Shown: positions 1 to 8,853 of the stretch, in pieces | Position numbering within the stretch: position 1 is the stretch's first letter | How the letters are laid out: each line of letters starts with the position of its first letter | Assembly: GCA_026770585.1 (NCBI GenBank) | Contig: MU646349.1 | Span: 606,697-636,545, forward strand | Length of the DNA: 29,849 nt | From: Baffinella frigidus | Lineage: Eukaryota; Cryptophyceae; Cryptomonadales; Baffinellaceae | Direction of reading: 5' to 3' | Translations under genes and position numbers: made by a program | The notes under the pieces: model-generated | Database searches by the model: none | Seen by the model: only the letters and a program-made list of their open reading frames with translations | What the model was told of the DNA's origin: nothing

Positions 1-95
<95 letters not shown>
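1..95. other. poly-G run at contig end
   Basis: Ninety-five consecutive G residues open the window, then ordinary sequence begins. A homopolymer this long is more likely a sequencing or assembly artefact at a contig end than genomic DNA. No biological role is assigned. Confidence 0.85.
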
Positions 96-96
<1 letters not shown>

Positions 97-397
97 GAGT
101 GTAGAACAGAAACGGATAGGAACATGTAGCGGTGGAGGTTGGTTGAGTGGTTTGGTACAGACGTCTCCAACTCCGCTGTCACTGTGACGCACGCTGTGCT
201 CCATGGAGCAGGCAGGCACAGATTTTTCAGAGAGAGAGAGAGATTGGTAGTGTATTGCCGAACAACCAGCGCCAGCACCGCACCGTACACACGCCGGAAC
301 TGAAACATTCGACATCAACTCACGCAACCACACAAGAGATTGCTCCCCTGGATGGTCAGCTGACGACGCACACCTGCACAGACGGTCAGGGGATATA

Positions 398-497
398 TCC
401 ATTAAGTGACCAGTAGGCTCATACGCCCTACCGTAGGGCCCTAGGACCTGCCTAGGGCTTCCACGGGCGTTTATTCGCCCGTTGGTCACTTAAGGGA
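398..497. repeat. family B foldback element, copy 1
   Basis: Inverted-repeat element flanked by TA on both sides. The ends read TCC(A/C)TTAAGTG and CACTTAAGGGA. The core contains CCCTACCGTAGGGCCCTAGG. Five further copies lie at 6061, 7543, 8038, 15395 and 15728. The TA flanks suggest a Tc1/mariner- or Stowaway-like non-autonomous element. No transposase is visible. Confidence 0.8.
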
Positions 498-523
498 TAA
501 GCTGCACAGCGCAAAGAGCCGCA

Positions 524-852
524 TACTTCCGATTCATGAAAACGGGCCCTTGATTAATGATGCCCAGAGCATTAATTCAATACGCTCAGCTCATTAAATA
601 TGCCCAGCTCATTAATTAATGACGAATACAGGGGTACCTCGCTCATAAGAAACGCCCCCCCCATAGGACCCTACAGTAGGCCTATGCCCAGGGCCCTATG
701 GTGGTCCCTACGGGGTGGGGCGGTTTCTTATGAGCGAGGTACCCCTGTACTTCCGATTCATGAAAACGGGCCCTTGATTAATGATGTCCAGAGCATTAAT
801 TCAATACGCTCAGCTCATTAAATATGCCCAGCTCATTAATTAATGACGAATA
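524..852. repeat. 104-bp direct repeats flanking a family A element
   Basis: A TA-bounded AT-rich unit (524-628) is repeated almost unchanged at 748-852. The space between them is exactly one family A hairpin element. The two units differ by about one base. The layout resembles a miniature LTR element, but no LTR-type features are present. Unequal crossing-over between two A elements is the simplest explanation. Confidence 0.8.
629..747. repeat. family A foldback element, copy 1
   Basis: Near-perfect hairpin element with 24 bp or longer terminal inverted repeats starting CAGGGGTACCTCGCTCATAA and a TA on each side. The core carries CCTAC(A)GTAGGCCTATGCC-type palindromes. Translation of its ends produces the recurring spurious peptide RGTSLIRN in several frames. 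Related elements lie at 892, 1012, 13858, 14027, 14512, 15586, 15973 and 26721. Confidence 0.85.
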
Positions 853-891
853 CCCTCATGAGGCGGCCCTGTGCGCGCAGAGCCACCTGTA

Positions 892-1117
892 CAGGGGTAC
901 CTCGATCATAAGAAACCACCCCCCCCCCTAGGACCACCATAGGACCCTAGGCATAGGCCTACTGTAGGGTCCTAGGGGGGGGCGGTTTCTTATGAGCGAG
1001 GTACCCCTGTACAGGGGTACCGCGATCATAAAAATAAAAATAAAAAACCAGGCCCTTGGCATCGGCCTGCTGTAGGGTGCTGGGAGGAGGCGCTGCTTTA
1101 TGATCGAGGTACCCCTG
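892..1117. repeat. two tandem family A elements sharing one TA
   Basis: Element 892-1009 and element 1012-1117 abut. The TA at 1010-1011 serves as right flank of the first and left flank of the second. The second is diverged internally (A-rich left arm), so the two inserted or diverged at different times. Confidence 0.8.
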
Positions 1118-1119
1118 TA

Positions 1120-2044
1120 GAGACTCTCAAACCCCGCCCCCACCACCTTGGTTGCGCTGGGGGGTCAGCAGTGGCTCCCTGCCCACAGTGCGGGTACCTC
1201 GATTAAGGCAACACATCACCCTTGCTTCTTCTTCTTCTTCATTACTCTCGATACAGGTCCTAGAAAGGCCCTTTAGCCTTGAGTTGAGTGATACAATGTC
1301 TATGAGCCTCAAGAGAGAGCCCGCACCGGAAATGAAAATACTACGTCAAAAGTCAACTTTTCGTCAAAAGTCGGCCTTGAACCCTACAAGACCGACATCT
1401 CGGGCCCTGCCGTGGTAGAACCCCTCAAGGCTAGAGATGGGATAATTTTAAAAGTGGGGTTGTTAATTTGTATCATACTGCGGGTGTAGTCACGTGTCTG
1501 ACAGAATTCTGTGAGACACCTTACCAAACCCGGATATTTGTGTGAAAATTACTACACAGGGCCCACTCAAGAAGGACCGCCGATTTTAAAATACTCTCTC
1601 TGGGGGCGTCGTAAAAAAGAGCAAACCCTGTGCGTGGAAGGGGACGACATTGGTGCATAGAGGTCGGGATTTGGAAAGCGGCGCTGCTCACCGCGACAGC
1701 GACGAGCAGAGCCGTGTCGTCCGGGCACCTCTCGTAGGGTCCTGCGGGCAACAGGGAGAAAGGCGAGGTTGATTAAGTTGACACATACGACCGCTTCACG
1801 CTAGGGGGGTAGTACAAGCACCCTTTGTTGAGCGAGAAGACTCACTACAGGACCAGAGAGATTGATAATTTATTGCCAAACAACCAGCGTCAGCGCCGCA
1901 CATGCTACGCATTGTGACACTTACTGTACCCCGTGTCGGCCGCTCATACGAGCATTTTCCGGATAGATTCTAACTCCACCTCCTACTACAGAACCAGATC
2001 CTTACACTTGAGCATGGCGCCCTTGCAACTCTCAGACACGCTTA
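1120..2044. other. non-coding stretch, mostly unannotated
   Basis: No ORF with convincing coding character. It holds a single family A end near 1192, two short TCAAAAGTC repeats near 1345-1375, one GAAAATTACTACACA motif at about 1545 (also found in the family N hairpins), and a dispersed repeat at 1855-1958 listed separately. Confidence 0.5.
1855..1958 (+). repeat. dispersed repeat R, copy 2
   Basis: About 100 bp beginning GAGAGATTG.TAATTTATTGCC and containing CAGCG(C/T)CGCACATGC and GTACCCCGTG. A close copy lies at 12083-12183 and a partial diverged copy at 231-290, all on the + strand. No terminal inverted repeats, so it is not one of the hairpin families. Identity unknown. Confidence 0.7.
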
Positions 2045-2188
2045 TCGCAGAAAAGGGATTTTTAAATTCGTTTTCTTAAGTCAACCCCCCTTCAAATTTG
2101 TCAACTTATGCGCAGAGAAAAGAATAAGTTGACGAATTTGTACAGGATTTGACTTAAGAAAACGAATTTAAAAATCCCTTTTCTGAGA
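2045..2188. repeat. family D foldback element, copy 1
   Basis: 144 bp hairpin flanked by TA. Terminal repeats of about 60 bp carry GAAAAGGGATTTTTAAATTC and AAGTTGAC. A second copy in the opposite orientation lies at 19006-19149, inside the minus-strand membrane-protein gene. Confidence 0.85.
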
Positions 2189-2420
2189 TAAACGCGGTGC
2201 AAGAACAGGGGCTACACGAAAAAAAACAGAAATGCCCGTGACGCGTGGATACCTACGCTGCACCTGTGCCTGCGAGCCTAGCCGCTGCCGAGCGTGGAGG
2301 GAACAACTCGGCAGTTTTAACTATTTTCACCTGGGTCTGAGGCCAGATGCTGGCCGTCGGCTTTTAAAATGTGCCGAGTTCGCTCGGGAGCTGATCACCC
2401 TAAAGATGCGGGACCTCGGT

Positions 2421-2483
2421 TGCAGAAAATAAACTCACCAATATCCCCCTGGTAACGGCGAGTGAACCGGGAAGAGCTCAAGC
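2421..2483 (+). rRNA. fragment resembling 5' region of nuclear LSU (28S) rRNA
   Basis: The block AAACTCACCAATATCCCCCTG followed by GTAACGGCGAGTGAACCGGG and AAGAGCTCAAG matches the conserved stretch near the 5' end of eukaryotic large-subunit rRNA (the AAACTAACAAGGATTCCCCTAGTAACGGCGAG region). The match fades after about 60 nt. Neither the upstream rRNA sequence nor the expected D1 sequence follows, so this is an isolated fragment or decayed copy, not a functional rRNA gene. Recognition is from memory of the conserved motif. Confidence 0.55.
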
Positions 2484-2726
2484 TACAACCCCTGTCAATA
2501 CGTGTGCGGGATGCTCGCAATGCCGCGTCGGCGCAAGATTCTTCAACAAAGGCGGTCAGTGGAACGCAGACCGCCTTTGACGGCGCGGGTCCAACGGGGC
2601 GGGTTTCGTCTTGCCAGCTGCAGGGTCAGGATGCTGCTTCCGCGCCGCACCTGGAAGAGTCACAGAAGGTGAGATGCCCTCAACGCACGACCGCGAAAAC
2701 TGAGGCTCGGCGCAGGGAGAGGCGTG

Positions 2727-2905
2727 CCACACGAGGCTACCCAGGCGAACATAATAAAACGGACTTTAAAAGTTTTGTGGGCAAATGATCACGTTTCCGC
2801 CCGCTGAGTGGTCGGACCTGTGTAAAGTCGCTGCTTTTCATCTGAAAATTACTACACACGTTTACAATCGACATTTATTCTGTTCGCATAGGTATCCTCG
2901 TGTGG
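2727..2905. repeat. family S inverted-repeat element, copy 1
   Basis: Ends CCACACGAGGCTA.CC and its complement GG.ATCCTCGTGTGG, with ATGATCACGTTTCCG inside. Arms are diverged. A tighter copy is at 6618-6798, where the centre is the perfect palindrome TGATCACGTTTCCGTACGGA. Confidence 0.65.
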
Positions 2906-3055
2906 GAACGCCCGTGACCTAGGGCCGGAGTCCGATTTTTATCCACCAGCGTTCGTGTTGCAGTGAGGTTAGTTGGCACGGTCCACACAGAAAGGCATAG
3001 GCGGAAGAAACCATCCGGATACATCCCAGCCGGACGTTCATGCTAGCCGCAGGTA

Positions 3056-3228
3056 GAGCCAATCTGGTGGGGCTTGGCCAGGGCGAACTTCCAAGTTACC
3101 AAGATTCCAACTTCAAAAAGGTTTTTAAAGGAGAAAAAGCGCACCGGTTCGAAATTACCTGGTACAAATGGAAATTGGAAGTTCGCGACTTGGAAGTTCG
3201 CCCTGGCCAAGTCCTACCAGATTGGCTC
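3056..3228. repeat. family J foldback element
   Basis: 173 bp hairpin flanked by TA (3054-3055 and 3229-3230). The ends read GAGCCAATCTGGT and ACCAGATTGGCTC. Each arm also contains CTTGGCCAGGGCGAACTTCC or its complement. Single copy in the window. Confidence 0.8.
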
Positions 3229-3249
3229 TATGAATCCCAAGAGTGCTGA

Positions 3250-3771
3250 ATGGATCGTGAAAAGAGTGTTCTTTATTGGTACTACCTTTCCTTCGGGCCC
3301 TCTATGTTTAGATCCTATTTTTAAAAGGCCTTCACGCAACGGAATAAATTGGCTCAGGTGCGCACTGAGCTTGATTTCGAGATGGATTCATAGAACTAAT
3401 CCTAGCTCTGTCCCACTTGGGGTGATGACGAGCCCAAATCCCCATAAATTCGCCCCTCCCCCCAATTTTACAGGTAAATTTTGACACCCCCCTATGAAAA
3501 TTACCCGTAAAATTTCGGGGGGGGCGAATCGATGGTGAGCCTAAATCAACTGGGGAAGAGCTAGTAATCGCGGCGAGTATTTACTACAAATAATGCTCGC
3601 ATCCCACATGAAATTAGAGCCGATAGACTTCTTTCTGAAGGAAAGGCTCCAACATATACCACCCTGGATGGAACATCATGGTATTTTGAGTATTTTTATG
3701 TCAACTCCCCTAGAGATGGCGCCACAATGCGGCTGCCCCGTGATGAATGGATCTGGTACAAAAAGGTCTAA
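3250..3771 (+). pseudogene. decayed AT-rich coding sequence interrupted by a hairpin element
   Basis: One frame (codon phase of position 3250) reads protein-like on both sides of element I1. The 5' part is MDREKSVLYWYYLSF, then a TAA, then QRNKLAQVRTELDFEMDS and further stops. After the element it continues ARIPHEIRADRLLSEGK ... GTSWYFEYFYVNSPRDG ... DEWIWYKKV and stop. Codons end mainly in A or T, unlike the GC-rich exons elsewhere in the window, which suggests foreign origin or lack of selection. Removing the element keeps the frame, but several stops remain near the junction. I do not recognise the protein. An alternative reading is two exons with the donor CAG|GTGCGC near 3358. Confidence 0.35.
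3405..3561. repeat. family I foldback element, copy 1
   Basis: Ends GCTCTGTCCC and its diverged complement, TA on each side, with an inner AATTTTACAGGTAAATTTTG / TACCCGTAAAATT hairpin and long C and G runs in the arms. A second copy is at 9320-9475. A TAATC duplication (3397-3401 and 3565-3569) just outside is an alternative target-site duplication. Confidence 0.8.
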
Positions 3772-3911
3772 TATGTATTTTAGTGGTAGAAATCATGTCA
3801 ACTTTTGCGATAAAGGGTTATTCGGGATTGGCCGCAAGTCCCCTCCAGGGTGGAGTACCCTGCGGGCACGAGTATTTTGAACCAACTTCTCGTCGGGATG
3901 CGAACACAGAC

Positions 3912-4489
3912 CTGGAGCGCCAGCACGCCTTTTGCACCCTCATGGCTGCTCCCCGCCATGAGGATCTTCACCTCCGAGAGACGCATCCCCGCTACGCTCA
4001 TCCCGTCAACGCTCTGCACCTGCTCCGTGTGGGAAATAGTTGAGGTGTCGAGCCCAGGACGTGAATGTGAAGACTGTGGTGAAATGAGAGGGTGGGACTG
4101 CAGCAGGCTAGGTTTCACATCGTGTGTAGGGTTGCGGGGGAAGCGTGCACCTCGTCGCCTTCTTGAACCCCCTGCCGCGCTGCCTCGCTCCCCGCTATCA
4201 CTTCCACCACCACAACCCTGGGGGGGGGGGGTCAACGTCAAGACAGGACAGATGTGTAGAAGGTATTGGCCTACTGGAGGGTCCTAGGAGGGTGCTGCTC
4301 CTTTATAACAATGAGTTAGGCACCCGCGTAGATGGAACAGCTCTCTAGAGGCGCAGCGGGGGGCAGGCCAGGACTCGTTCCCGTCGGCAACAGAAACACA
4401 AACGGAAGGGAGAGGCATTACCGCGGCGGATGCGTCGACGAAAAGAGGCGCTCCTCGATTGCCAACCCGATGCCGGCTGCGGGCGCCAT
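3912..4489 (-). CDS. PDZ-domain protein, three exons recognised, partial
   Basis: Three minus-strand exons assemble into one PDZ domain. Exon a (4489-4422) carries AAGIGLAIEERLF, the carboxylate-loop strand of PDZ, and ends in phase 2 at a GTAATG donor. Exon b (4217-4151) starts after a C13AG acceptor in the matching phase and reads EVIAGSEAARQGVQEGDE, the usual 'gspAa.aGl..GD' segment. Exon c (4019-3912) reads VQSVDGMSVAGMRLSEVKIL, the 'I..VdG..v.gm.l.e' segment, and ends CTCCAG|GTCTGT. All junction phases agree. PDZ domains bind C-terminal peptides and act as scaffolds; the partner here is unknown. The first exon may begin upstream of the ATG at 4489, and I could not find the exon after 3912, so the gene is incomplete. 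The a-b intron contains a degenerate family A element. Confidence 0.65.
4258..4333. repeat. degenerate family A fragment in PDZ intron
   Basis: Retains GGCCTACTGGAGGGTCCTAGG and a decayed right arm (CTTTATAACAATGAGTTAGG). It lies in the intron between PDZ exons a and b. Confidence 0.5.
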
Positions 4490-4598
4490 GCTCCAGCAGG
4501 AAGGAGCGTCTCTTTGACGCCCAGCCTGGGGATCCCCTTTTTTCAGATGACAGGGAAAATCCGGTTCAAAGTGAAAATTTTTCAAGCATGTCTTTTTC

Positions 4599-5403
4599 AG
4601 CAGATCTTTTCTACGGAAAGGCGTGTCGTTGGGCCATGTTGGGAGCATTTAAAACCTAAAGGACCTAAAGGATCGCCTCTGCACTGGAGAGCGAAACGCG
4701 ATCCGAAAGCAAAAATGCTTTCTCTGCAGTCCTTTCTACGGAAGGGCGTGTCGTTGGCATATGTTGGGAGCATTTAAAACCTAAAGGACCTAAAGGATCG
4801 AGGCTGCAAAGAAGGGCTTTTTCTCGCACTGCAACGTGGGGGGCCTAGGTGGTGGAGGGGTTTTCTGCTCTCCTCGCGTGGTATAAGTGACCCGCAAGGA
4901 GAGTGGTCCACATATTTTTGCCCAGTCCGGGGCAACTGTGTGTGGAGTAGGCAGAGGCCATCGACGGGTGCTCTGCGGGAACCATCGGGGGACTGGGCTC
5001 CCTTATGGAAGTCTGCCTCTGATGGAACCCTCAAATATGGGTAGTGGCAGTTTCTTGCCTTAGGATTCAACCGGATGATTACCCGAGTATTTTCCTAAGC
5101 TCGCCTCATTTCTGCACCGTGCATTTCTCTTTCGAATAAAGTCAATAAGTGTCAATAAGTGTCTATGGAACGGCGTGTCGTTGGCATATGTTGGGAGAGA
5201 TTAAAACCTAAAGGACCTAAAGGACCAATATAAGGATCCGGCAAGGACAGAACCACCCTGTATCCCCTCCTCACGAGCCTCTGCACTGGAGAGCTAAACG
5301 CGATCCGAAAGCAAAAATGCTTTCTCTGTAGGTCCCTTCTACGGAACGGCGTGTCGTTGGCATATGTTGGGAGAAATTAAAACCTAAAGGACCTCAAGGA
5401 CCT
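4599..5403 (+). repeat. family C dispersed repeats, four direct copies
   Basis: Four head-to-tail but spaced copies (about 4603-4675, 4698-4800, 5160-5225, 5293-5403). The shared unit reads GATCCGAAAGCAAAAATGC, TTTCTCTGCAG, CTACGGAACGGCGTGTCGTT, GGCATATGTTGGGAG, then TTAAAACCTAAAGGACCTAA. Copies 1 and 3 keep only the 3' half. An inverted copy is at 5789-5900 and another direct copy at 11044-11142. No coding function seen; the spacer DNA between copies is unannotated. Confidence 0.75.
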
Positions 5404-5788
5404 AATAGGCACTATTACCCCCCTTGCTGGTTTCCCCGGCCGTAAGTAACGTCGAGCAGACTTGTTGTGGCTGTCCTATGTTGGAGTTTTGTACATATGC
5501 TCCCCCCCGTCAGACCGTGGATTATTGCCCTGGAAAATGGACCTCAGCGGTCGCAACGAAAAGGTGACACGACGGGACGCAGGAGAAACGGTCATGAAAG
5601 TGGAATATTGCCTCTGGAAAATGATCGTGAGGTCATTTTTCGGCATCCATTCTCGTCCCCCGTTTACTAGGTTTACGGGGGCTGTCGAGGATAAGAAACG
5701 AGAACGGAAGCACTGAGCGGTTGAAGACGTTCCGAAACAGCAGTCCGGCATGCCCGTCCACGGCAACCCAACTGCACCCAGGTCAAAA
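5404..5788. other. unannotated stretch
   Basis: Short overlapping ORFs on both strands without splice or family support. I see no repeat copy and no recognisable gene. Confidence 0.4.
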
Positions 5789-5900
5789 GGAAGCCTTTAG
5801 GTCCTTTAGGTTTTAATTTCTCCCAACATATGCCAACGACACGCCGTTCCGTAGAAGGGATCTGCAGAGAAAGCATTTTTGCTTTCGGATCGCGTTTCGC
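5789..5900 (-). repeat. family C repeat, inverted copy
   Basis: Reverse complement of the unit at 5293-5403, ending in GCAAAAATGC / GCATTTTTGC. It forms a large-scale inverted pair with the direct copies at 4.6-5.4 kb. Confidence 0.75.
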
Positions 5901-6060
5901 TCTCCGCAATGCCGCACGGCGGCGGCGCACGCTGCTGCCACTCCCACCTCTCATGCACGCACACTCTCCTCTCGACCCTCTCTCACCATCAACGCTCCGC
6001 CTCGACGAGTCTCCTTCCACCAACCAAGACCGCGGGGGACTCGTTCCTGTGGCAGCCATA

Positions 6061-6161
6061 ACCCTTAAGTGCCCAGGCCTGCAAATTTGCAGGCCAAGAG
6101 GTCCTAGGTAGGTCCTAGGGCCCTACCGTAGGGCGTATGAGCCTACTGGGCACTTAAGGGG
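6061..6161. repeat. family B foldback element, copy 2
   Basis: TA-flanked. Ends (A/T)CCCTTAAGTG and CACTTAAGGGG. The core includes the small palindrome CCTGCAAATTTGCAGG, which other copies replace with unrelated hairpins. Confidence 0.8.
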
Positions 6162-6230
6162 TATAACAACGGGGTATCCGACGCCTGGCGTGCCCACCCA
6201 GACACACGCCAGTCGTTATCGAGCATCACG

Positions 6231-6331
6231 CCTGTGGGTATCTAGGCTCTAAGGGCATCTAAGGACGCAAAGGTTATGAGGACGTCGGCGTAGATTCACT
6301 TAAGCCTTTTAAGTACATTCACTTAGCCTGT
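6231..6331 (+). repeat. partial copy of element G (one arm)
   Basis: About 100 bp matching the left arm of the 400 bp inverted-repeat element at 14879-15277 (GGCTCTAAGGGCATCTAAGG ... GAGGACGTCGGCGTAGATTC). The other arm is absent, so this is a solo arm. Confidence 0.75.
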
Positions 6332-6456
6332 AGCGTTCAGAACGCCCACTCTTTTTAATGAGCAGCACACACCTCACGTATCACCTAGCTACATTTCGTT
6401 CATCTCTTCGACGAAGTTGCGCACTTGATTGATCCCCCCCCCCGCGCCGCTCGCCT

Positions 6457-6620
6457 CGTCAGCCACCCTCTGGGAAATCGCACACGGGGAAACGGTTATC
6501 GTGTCGCGTTCGAAAAGGTTGACATTTCCCGGAACGGTTGACTTTTCGCGTCATCCCGAGACGGGCCTCATCCGCCACCCTCTGGGAAGTAGCCAACGGG
6601 GAAAGGTTAACCTTGTCCCA
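6457..6620 (+). repeat. diverged direct repeat
   Basis: CAGCCACCCTCTGGGAAATCG (6458) and CGCCACCCTCTGGGAAGTAG (about 6572) begin two ~50 bp diverged copies, each followed by an ACGGGGAAA.GGTTA segment. Confidence 0.5.
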
Positions 6621-6798
6621 CACGAGGCTATCCGTGCGAACAGATTCATAGGTTAATTATTGGATTATTGCCCAGGAAACACGCCAAAAGTCAGCATTTG
6701 ATCACGTTTCCGTACGGACATCCGTACGGAAACGTGATCATTTACCCACAAATTTTAACATGTTCTTTTATTCTGTTCGCATGGATAGCCTCGTGTGG
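6618..6798. repeat. family S inverted-repeat element, copy 2
   Basis: Ends CCACACGAGGCTATCCGTGC and GCATGGATAGCCTCGTGTGG. The centre is a perfect palindrome around TCCGTACGGACATCCGTACG. Compare 2727-2905. Confidence 0.75.
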
Positions 6799-6942
6799 TC
6801 CGTCTCGCGTCCAAAAAGGTGAACTTTTCGCAACGTGTCGCGTCATTCCGAGGCGGGCCCATCCATAGGACAGGGGTGGGGGCTGGGTGATGGCCGGTGC
6901 AGGCAGGCAGCAGGGTTTGGTCGGGAGTACGTTCATAGGCTA

Positions 6943-7088
6943 ACGGCCTGAAAATGGGGTAGTTAGGCATACGGTATTGCCTAGGACCTCCTACCGTAGG
7001 CCGAGGGATCCTAGGACCAAAAAGTCTCGGCCTACGGTAGGAGGTCCTAGGCAATGCCGTAGGCCTAACTACCCCCTTTTCAGGCCGT
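6943..7088. repeat. family F foldback element, copy 1
   Basis: 146 bp near-perfect palindrome flanked by TA. Ends ACGGCCTGAAAA / TTTTCAGGCCGT. The core is CATTGCCTAGGACCTCCTAC with its complement. The core, but not the ends, is shared with the element at 19417-19575. Confidence 0.85.
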
Positions 7089-7542
7089 TACCCTATTAAA
7101 GTGAGGGTTCAGTGTTTGGGCGCGTGTTTGGGCGCGTAGCGCGGGGTTCCGCGTTTAACGTGAAAGAAAATGGACTAGCAAACCTGATTCTGCCCTAATT
7201 AAATTTACTTAGGGCCCTGGTTAATCTTCTTCCAACTCCTATGAACACTTAGGGACCCATTTTCTTTTAAATTAAACATGTCCCCGGATTGCCCGGCGGG
7301 CATTTGATGACTGCGTCTAGGACGAGCCCGCCTCGGGCCGTTAGATCGACTGTATTCGGGGTGAGCCCTACAGGGATATTTGGGAAGAACCCAGATTTTA
7401 AGAACCCGCACCGGATCTGGGGTCCGCGTGTTTGTAAATTGATATCTGAGGGTTTGACTACGTATCGCGTTTACTCAACCATCGGTTATAATTTAAGAAA
7501 ACAGACACCGACCGAAGCTCGACCAAAGGTGTCCGTACGATA

Positions 7543-7643
7543 CCCCTTAAATGGCCAGCAGGCTCATACTTCCTACCGTAGGGCCCTAGGACCTGCATAG
7601 GACCTGTCGGGGGTCTATTTGGACCCCCTGACCACTTCAGGGA
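7543..7643. repeat. family B foldback element, copy 3
   Basis: TA-flanked. CCCCTTAAATGGCCAGCAGG at the left end, CACTTCAGGGA at the right, with a GGGGGTCTATTTGGACCCCC inner hairpin. Confidence 0.75.
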
Positions 7644-7855
7644 TAGCCCGGATATCCCTGCATTCGCATGGAGGCACACGCCCGGACCTGCATGGAGGCA
7701 CGCGCCCGGACCTGCATGCTCAACCCTCATCCCTACCCCCCAAAGCACGTCGCCTGCCTACACGCAAACCCTGATCCCAGCCGCCAGGCCAACCCCTCAA
7801 CCAAGTCACCTGTCTACGACGAGCCTGCCACGAACCGTTATAATGCCACAAGCTA

Positions 7856-7991
7856 ATGCCAGCGGACCCCTTGGCCTACGGTAGGAATCCCCCCTCCTCC
7901 TACGACGTGGAAAACAACAAGGTCTTTAAAAGTCGTAGGGGGGGGGCTCCTACCGTAGGCAATCCGTAGGCTCTAAGTACCTCGCTGGCGA
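7856..7991. repeat. family E foldback element, copy 1
   Basis: TA-flanked. Ends ATGCCAGCG / CGCTGGCGA, inner CCTACGGTAGG and CCTCCTACGAC arms. A close copy is at 17855-17984 with the same flanking context (ATAATGCCACAAGC), so more than the hairpin is duplicated. Confidence 0.8.
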
Positions 7992-8037
7992 TAGCTTTTC
8001 CCATGCGTTAGACCGACTGTATTTGGGGTGGTCCCTA

Positions 8038-8155
8038 TCCCTTAAGTGGCCAGTAAGCGCATACGCCCTACTGTAGGGCCCTAGGACCTGCCGACGGGGA
8101 GTCAAGGTGAATATTCACCCTATGGTGAATATTCACCCTATGGGCACTCGAGGGA
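8038..8155. repeat. family B foldback element, copy 4
   Basis: TA-flanked. Left end TCCCTTAAGTGGCCAGTAAG, right end CACTCGAGGGA. Contains a duplicated GGTGAATATTCACC hairpin. Confidence 0.8.
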
Positions 8156-8178
8156 TAAGCATGGACGCACCGGGTAGG

Positions 8179-8760
8179 ACCTGCTTAACAGCCTCCTCCC
8201 GCTTGAGCGTGCGCCGCATTAAATTTACTTAGGGCCCTAATTAATCTTCTTCCAACTCCTATAAACACATAGGGGTCCATATTCGCTCATCAGGTATGGT
8301 TCCGGGAACGTGTTTAATTTAAAAGAAAATGGACTATCAAACCGGATTCTGCCCTAATTAAATTTACTTAGGGCCCTAATTAATCTTCTTCCAACTCCTA
8401 TAAACACATAGGGGTCCATTTTCCTTCGGACGAAACATGTCCCCGGAGTACACCTGCTTATCAGCCTCCTCCCGCTTGAGCGTGCGCCGCATTAAATTCA
8501 CTTAGGGCCCTAATTAATCTTCTCCCAACTCCTAACTCCTATAAACACATAGGGTTCAATTTTCCTTCGGACGAAACATGTCCCCGGATTAGACCTGTTT
8601 AGCAGCCTCCTCCCGCTTGAGCGTGCGCCGCATTAAATTCACTTAGGGCCCTAATTAATCTTCTCCCAACTCCTAACTCCTATAAACACATAGGGTTCAA
8701 TTTTCCTTCGGACGAAACATGTCCCCGGATTAGACCTGTTTAGCAGCCTCCTCCCGCTTG
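8179..8760 (-). repeat. tandem array (141-bp period) of an exon tail plus its 5' splice site
   Basis: Four copies of the segment CAGCCTCCTCCCGCTTGAGC start at 8189, 8462, 8603 and 8744. The last two intervals are exactly 141 bp. On the minus strand each copy reads RRTLKREEA(A/V/D)KQ followed by CAG|GT, i.e. the last 11 codons of the exon at 8736-8850 plus a splice donor and downstream AT-rich sequence (AGGGCCCTAATTAATCTTC on +). The AT-rich part also occurs without the exon tail at about 7198-7290. Confidence 0.75.
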
Positions 8761-8850
8761 AGCGTGCGGCGGCGCAGCGCGCCCTGCCAGTCGTCGCTCC
8801 AACACACGTCCCGCAGCTCCTCTGGGTCGTCGTTCGCCGTCGCCGCGAAC
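8736..8850 (-). pseudogene. orphan coding exon fragment
   Basis: Open, GC-rich minus-strand frame reading NDDPEELRDVCWSDDWQGAL and then RRRTLKREEAAKQ, ending at AAACAG|GTCTAA, a plausible donor. The 5' edge coincides with family K element 8854-9164: the element end plus its TA and the next G make GTGGTAG, a possible acceptor in phase 1. No preceding or following exon is found, and the tail is tandemly duplicated downstream. It may be a captured exon fragment or an exon of a gene I could not reconstruct. The protein is not recognised. Confidence 0.45.
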
Positions 8851-8853
8851 CTA

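Noticed and set aside
600-1146. Recurrent peptide RGTSLIRN / GPYSRPMPRALWWS in several ORFs
   Set aside because: It is the translation of family A terminal repeats and core, not a protein family.
3140-3165. tRNA-like GGTTCGAAATTACC
   Set aside because: It resembles a T-arm but lies in the centre of hairpin J and no other tRNA arms can be built around it.
8179-8760. Possible CRISPR array (regular ~141 bp spacing)
   Set aside because: Repeats and spacers are both repeated, units are far too long, and the setting is eukaryotic. It is a tandem duplication of an exon tail.
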